Source: Moniliophthora roreri (taxonomy: Eukaryota > Basidiomycota > Agaricomycetes > Agaricales > Marasmiaceae). Taken from it: a DNA stretch of 64,000 nucleotides. Of this stretch, positions 59,016 through 64,000 are shown in pieces. The stretch's first letter is position 1, and every line of letters starts with the position of its first letter. The notes under the pieces are model-generated. The model made no database searches and was not told the origin of the DNA. It saw nothing but the letters and a program-made list of their open reading frames with translations. The translations under genes were made by a program, and so were the position numbers. The stretch spans positions 682,001 through 746,000 of the forward strand of contig LATX02000144.1 of NCBI GenBank assembly GCA_001466705.2, given 5' to 3'.

Positions 59016-60453
59016 TCAACTAGCTGGTACTTTCCACTGAGGAACGGGTACTTCGCGCTGCAAGTTGGGTCTCCAACTCCCACCGGGCCTTCGGTGGTTA
59101 TTATGAATAGGAGGTGTGAATGGCGAGCCAGCAGACGTGCTACTTTCTGGAACGTATGCATCAGAGGACGAGGAAGTGAAGCGTGATATATGGACTGGGG
59201 CCGGAGGGAGGATGGTATTGTCGGTGGAGCTTTCTCCACCGTCGTAGTTGATGTATGCATACATATCATTGAAAGACCCGGCATCGGACGAGTGGTGCGA
59301 AGGCACATTACCAGAAGTGTTCCGGCTGGGGTTGGCGGAACCCTGATGAAGATGGTTGGTGTAGGATTGTTCATCGTGCATCGACTGGGAAGGCCCGGCT
59401 TCTGATTGAGGCTGAGACACATCAAGAGCGCCCATGTCGCCATTGGTAAAAGTCTGGAGGATGTCATTCCAGCTGGTGCCGGAGAAAATGGATGGATCAA
59501 AATCGAGACTTCCTAGCGCAACGTCAAGCTCGGCATTAGAGTCTAACAGAGAATAGTCAATGTTGGATAATTGGAATATGGAAGGATTATCTGTTCTCGT
59601 CATGGTAGCCAAAGTTTCATCAAACTCTGGAACTTGAACGTATGAAGGCTGAGGGATATTCAGAGACACAAATTCCTACGGGAGATAATAAGTAGCTGAA
59701 TTGAGACGCTGTACGCGTTCAACATACCTGTGTCTGTTGGCTGGAGCCAGGCCAGATCGCAGACGCGCCTGCTGGAGTTGAATCATGAGAAAAGGGTGCT
59801 GGGTTCCAGTGATTAGAACTATCGAGGGCATGGTAATCTTGGGTACCATTGTTGCTCGACCCTGCGGGGTCTCTGATGTGGGTGGCGTCGAGGGACAGAG
59901 TGGGAGCTGGTGGTTCAAGAGACGAAGGTTGACTTTCTGGAGTCTGGACAGACGCGGGAGATTCCGCAGCGTATACAGGAGGAGATGGACCAAAATTATG
60001 GTGTCCAAAGTCCATGGGATAGGTAGATGAGGTTTGTAGGTGAGGAGGAGGAATAAAGGAGGTGGGGGTCGGATATTCCGAGGGAGATACTGTACGCTGG
60101 GGACGCGCATATGGGTGTGCAATGGCACGACTTTTCTGCCTGGCCTCCTTGTCAGAAATGCGTTTAAGTTCCTTCTGTTTCTGCTTCTCCTCCTTCTTCA
60201 TAGGCTGAAAACGATAGCCAGGATACATTTCGCTATGCTCGTGCTTCTTTGCTTCAGCTCTGCGTTCATACTCCATTTTCGTCTGAGGATCTACGTTTTT
60301 CCACATTTCTGAGATCTCCTTCGAGATTTGAGCCTGCGTCTTTCGCTGCCCAGTTTGCTGTAACTGTGCAGTGATTGTAGCGGCCATATCCGAGCGATAA
60401 AGAATCCAAGCATTTGGAGGACGTGGTATCTTTGGCTCTTTTGCGGTCGCCAT
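59016..60453 (-). CDS. HMG-box transcription factor (MATA_HMG-like)
   Basis: Two exons (60453-59728, 59675-59016) give 461 residues. The N-terminus is an HMG box: IPRPPNAWILYRSDMAATIT, then AQISKEISEMWKNVDPQTKM and EYERRAEAKKHEHSEMYPGY RFQP. The RPPNAWILYR start and YPGYRFQP end are typical of the fungal mating-type/Ste11/Prf1 group of sequence-specific HMG proteins. A basic helix follows (MKKEEKQKQKELKRISDKEA). The remaining 350 residues are Pro/Ser/Thr/Gln-rich and look disordered, with an acidic patch (LDVALGSLDFDPSIF) that might activate transcription. An upstream in-frame ATG at 60546 would add a hydrophobic non-conserved leader, so 60453 was chosen. Target genes cannot be told from sequence. 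No pheromone or receptor gene is nearby. Confidence 0.82.
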
Positions 60454-60953
60454 CGCGCCAGGCAGGAGAAATGAAAAGCAAGACGAAGTGAACGAGGAAG
60501 AGGGTAAGCGACGAAAAGAGGTTGAGTACAAGGCCAACTTTCCCACCGTGACAGCAGTAGTGACGTGACAAAGCTGTCACACCCTGCTTAGCCTTCAAAT
60601 GCATCGAACACTTCAAGGCATTTAACTGATACAGAATCTTCAATCCAAAATCTCAGCGAGAATAGACATGTTTCCATACGCGTATCAGAGCATTTCATTT
60701 ATATACAAATACATACACAAACCCCAGAATAACCGATGTAACAGTACAAGTCGAAGCAAGCGAGGACTAGAGGTAACAAGCCATGGACGAGAACGACAAG
60801 TGCAAAAATACAACGAACGACGATTGGTAACGAAGTTGTGCATGTGAATGCAGGATAAAAAGCAAAGACTAGAAATATGGGTACATGGTGTGAGATCGAA
60901 GAAGGTTACAAGAGAAATTCCGGGGAAATGGAGTAAGGCACTAGGAAATGTCC
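60454..60953. other. Spacer between HMG-box and RRM genes
   Basis: This 500-bp stretch includes the HMG gene's upstream region on the left (from 60454) and the long 3' UTR of the glycine-rich RRM gene on the right. No gene or RNA was found. Confidence 0.4.
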
Positions 60954-61763
60954 TTAATAGCCGCCACTTGGCTGGTAACCACTCTGTTGGTAGCCGCCGT
61001 AGCCACCTGTTGAATGGTGAGGCAGGAATTGGTACAATAGAGAAGTCAACGAACCACTGTAGCCACCCTGTTGATAGCCACCGTATCCGCCGCCACCGTA
61101 TCCACTGCCACCTTGGTTGTATCCGCCACCACTACCACCACTATAACCACCACCGGAGGAATATCCTGGATGAGATGAGATGAATATAACAATTGCTACT
61201 GAAGGGTCATGATACACACCTCCGCCTCCGCCTCCGCCTCCACGAGCGTTGGCCAAGTTGACTTTGATACGGCGGCCATCCAATTCTTGCTCGTTCAACT
61301 GCGCGATAGCTGCCTGGGCTTCTTGGTCGTTGCTGAAAGTGACGAAGCCGAAGCCACGAGACCTTCCAGTGTCACGATCACGCATGACGATGGACTAGCA
61401 TAAAAGCATCAGCCTCGTATAGAAAACAATGCCGAGAGGAAACTTGGGGACCGAGGCAGACGGGTAATCAGAGAATAAAAAGATAAGATAGCGCACATCA
61501 ATAACTTGACCGTAGTCAGAGAAAGCCTATAATTGGTGACAAATCTCGATCAGACCAGTGTTCAAAGCACGGACGCGTCTCAACGCAGAGAGATCACACT
61601 GACTTGTCTAAGAGTGTCGTCGGTCGTATTCCAACTGAGGTTACTATGAACAACATCAAATCGCTATCAGTTACAACTCCCCTTTCGGACAGGTAGGACA
61701 GAACAAGGAGACGGTTAAAACGAATGCGCAGACTGACCCAACGTATACTTTTGCACTAGACAT
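60954..61763 (-). CDS. Glycine-rich RRM RNA-binding protein
   Basis: A short N-terminal exon (MSSAKVYVG) joins NLSWNTTDDTLRQ, then AFSDYGQVIDSIVMRDRDTG and RSRGFGFVTFSNDQEAQAAI, and then LDGRRIKVNLANARGGGGGG. This is a complete RRM with RNP2 (KVYVGNL) and RNP1 (RGFGFVTF). The C-terminus is Gly/Tyr/Gln-rich (GGYNQGGSGYGGGGYGGYQQ) and is interrupted by two more introns, ending GYQPSGGY. This is the layout of cold-inducible glycine-rich RNA-binding proteins, which act in RNA chaperoning and stress response. The (CTCCGC)n repeat near 61217-61243 encodes the first Gly run. About five introns cut this small gene, including one close after the ATG. The exact length depends on the tail introns. Confidence 0.85.
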
Positions 61764-62095
61764 CACGTTCCAATCCAAAGAGACACTTGTACCACGATAA
61801 AAAATAAAAGAGACCCCGGACACGAAAGTTGAAAACCGAGACGGTGGTTGAGAGGGAAGGAACAGTGCTTCTCATTATTGGTCAGCTTCTTGATTTTATA
61901 ACCTCCTACCGGCAAACCCCGGATTGTCCTAATTCGGTACAGAAGTTTCGGCTCAAGTCACGCCAACAAGATCGTCGTTAAACGGTGGATATGTCTGTCC
62001 AAGAACTATTATACCGTATACGAAAACAAATGTGATGCGAGTGTTCTAAATCATTTCAGAGGGGCATATTCGGTCATGAAATTCGTAAAAAAAAA
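61764..62095. other. Upstream region of RRM gene and 3' flank of ABC gene
   Basis: This 332-bp stretch lies between two minus-strand genes. It contains an A/T-rich run near 62086-62095 directly at the ABC stop. No gene was found. Confidence 0.35.
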
Positions 62096-64000
62096 TCAGC
62101 TCTTCCGCTTTTTCTCCTTCTTCTCCTTCTTTTTACCCTTAGTTTCAGAATCATCTGCGACACTTGGTGAGGGACTATCGTTGGACCCCTCAGCACGACC
62201 GTCGTCAGTAGATACTCGAGGGGAATCCCGCTTGAGGCCAGGAATGATGGATGACACGGAGCCTTGTCGACGTGTCGAAATCGAGATTCGTTTGGCTAGC
62301 CTCTGGAAGTTCTGTGAAGAAATACGCTTTCGCTTCGGTTCCGATTCAGGGTCAGGTGTACCACTTCGTGGGGGAGTCGCTGTCTCTTCAAACGTTACGC
62401 CGGGAGTGGGTGGGGATGCCGGGAAGGAGACATCAGCAGTCGGGAAAGCCACAGGTGATGATGTAGGGGAAGTAGGGGCTTCGAACACTTCAGTTTGCGG
62501 GTCCACTGGTTTAACTGCAGTACCCCGAGGTTCCTCCTGCGATTCGGAGGACGGGAACGCAATAGGGGCAGGTTCGGAAGCAGTGGCCTCGTGCGATTTG
62601 ACAGTGACCTTGTCCGCAGGTGGTGCAACCTCTTCACTCATGGAGGAGGCGGCAGCGTCACCTGGAGGGCCGACGACGGATTCCACACCAGACGCTTCGG
62701 TAGGCGCTGTTGGAACCGTCGTAGTATCGTCCGAAACGACATTGTAGCCCGAAACCTCAGGCTTTGCAGAATGAATAGAGGCGGCTTGATCTTCAGTCGC
62801 GGAGACTTGATCTGCCCACATTGAAGCGAAGAGACCATCTTGGGCAAGGAGTTCCTTGTGGTTTCCTTGTTCCACTATTTGGCCATCCTTGAGCACGAGA
62901 ATGCTGTGGGAATTACGGTCAAACACTGAATTGAATTTCGAACGTAACACGTACATATCTGCGTTAGCAATAGTCTGTTGATGAGGATACTGTCAGAAAT
63001 GATTCGAAAAAACATAAATTTTACTTACCGACAGACGGTGGGCAATTGACAAGGAAGACCTGCCCATCATGAGATTCTGGAGGGCCTTCTGAATATCCTT
63101 CTCGGTTGAAGTATCAAGCGCACTAGTAGCTTCATCGAGAAGCAGGATGGGAGGATTTTTCAACAACGTCCGTGCAATCGATACCCTCTGTTTCTCTCCT
63201 CCGCTCAGTCGGACACCTCGTTCGCCAACTACAGTCTCATAACCTGACAGGTGATTCAATAATACATCAGGCGAAGCATGCCTGGCTCACGCACCGTCGG
63301 GGAAACTCATGATCCGGTCATGCATTTGTGCAGACTTTGCGGCAATCTCAACCTCTTCTTGAGATGCTCCGAATTTCCCATAACTGTGGGAGTTGAGCAA
63401 AACGGACCGTTAGCCGAGGAGGCACAAACTTACCCAATATTGTATGCGATCGTGGTGTTGAAGAGGACGGAATCCTGAGGGACAACACCAATTGCCTGTC
63501 TCAGACTCTTCTGCGTCACCTCCCTGCAATAACATCAGGATCTAGACTTGGGATATTGACTATGACCCACCGAATGTCCTTTCCGTCAATTAGAATGCGT
63601 CCTTGGCCTTCCGCAAGGTCATAGAAACGGAAAAGGAGACGAAGGATGGTAGACTTTCCAGATCCAGATTCTCCAACCAAAGCAACCGAACTGCCCTTGG
63701 GTACTTTGAACGACACACCGTTAAGGGCAGTAGTGCGACCGTCATAAGAAAAGCTGACATTGTCTGACAAGAACAATTGAATGAAAGCACGAGTTGTCTT
63801 GCGAAGTACTCACCGAATTCAATTTCTCCATCTTGCACAATCAAGTCAGGAGCATTGGGCAGGTCATTAATGTCCGTAGGTTCATTAAGCAACCTAAGCA
63901 ATTTTTCGGTATCGACCAGGGACTGGTTAACCGAGCGGTAGAGGTATCCGAGTTGATTCAACGGGGTGTACAACTGACCAGAGACTTGAGAATCGGACGG
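62096..64000 (-). CDS. ABC half-transporter, HMT1/ABCB6 type (3' part, 5' end outside window)
   Basis: Only the C-terminal part is in the window. The end of the membrane domain reads [20 protein letters not shown] with [12 protein letters not shown], typical of the ATM1/HMT1/ABCB6 group. The nucleotide-binding domain follows: [19 protein letters not shown], Walker [31 protein letters not shown]-loop [11 protein letters not shown], signature [20 protein letters not shown], Walker [14 protein letters not shown], and H-loop SIAHRLST. Splicing joins [23 protein letters not shown]. Beyond the domain is an unusual tail of about 240 residues, Ser/Pro/Thr/Glu-rich, ending in a Lys-rich stretch ([14 protein letters not shown]). 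HMT1-type pumps move heavy-metal or porphyrin conjugates across vacuolar or mitochondrial membranes. Substrate here is unknown. Confidence 0.87.

Noticed and set aside
59016..60453. Mating-type locus because of the HMG box
   Set aside because: No homeodomain pair, pheromone or receptor gene is nearby, and HMG-box factors are common elsewhere in fungal genomes.
62076..62747. A 223-codon plus-strand frame opposite the ABC transporter tail
   Set aside because: It is low-complexity, antisense to a well-supported coding tail, and has no homology pattern.

Overview
The window is nuclear DNA of a filamentous basidiomycete, most likely a mushroom-forming Agaricomycete. Genes are dense (about 30 in 64 kb), lie on both strands without operons, and are cut by many short GT-AG introns of about 45-70 nt with CTAAC/CTGAC-like branch points. 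Best family matches, judged from memory, are fungal. Examples are Rax2, Medusa, Spc34, Dbf4, Pex30-like peroxins and two uncharacterised proteins that I recall from mushrooms. No tRNA, rRNA, CRISPR array or intact transposon was seen. All gene models are hand-spliced from the sequence, with frame continuity checked for many of them.

Left part (0-21 kb): ATP synthase subunit f (-), a decayed FAD-linked oxidoreductase relic (+), a peroxisomal SCPx-type thiolase (-), the NatC subunit Naa38 (+), and a gene-poor stretch. Then come a GPI-anchored Ser/Thr-rich wall protein (+), a glycerol-3-phosphatase-like HAD gene with an in-frame stop (-), a complex I accessory subunit (+), the polarity protein Rax2 with a C-terminal SH3 domain (+), and the pre-60S factor Rei1 (-). 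The stretch ends with GPI mannosyltransferase II (-), a Pex30-like dysferlin-domain peroxin (+) and a broken asparaginase-type Ntn-hydrolase (+).

Middle part (21-46 kb): the developmental regulator Medusa (+), a 7-kb DOCK-family GEF (-), DASH subunit Spc34 with a long C-terminal extension (+), Atg5 (-), acetoacetyl-CoA synthetase (-), Dbf4 (+), an intron-dense secreted protein of unknown function (-), a tandem Zn2Cys6 protein ending in an integrase-like HHCC motif (+), a LETM1-domain mitochondrial protein (-) and APS kinase (+).

Right part (46-64 kb): eIF3c (-), a conserved-looking unknown with a His/Arg/Ser tail (-), Cog5 (+), the acetolactate synthase regulatory subunit (+), a PDK1-type kinase with a PH-like tail (-), an HMG-box factor (-), a glycine-rich RRM protein (-) and the 3' part of an HMT1/ABCB6-type ABC transporter (-) cut by the window edge.

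The genes are mostly housekeeping, so no single new system stands out. The points most worth a second look are the tandem zinc-cluster/HHCC protein with matching intron positions, the Rax2-SH3 architecture, the nonsense codon in the phosphatase, the asparaginase relic that has lost its catalytic threonine, a probable GC-AG intron in PDK1, a 9-nt microexon in ATP17, and two divergent start codons only 18 bp apart.
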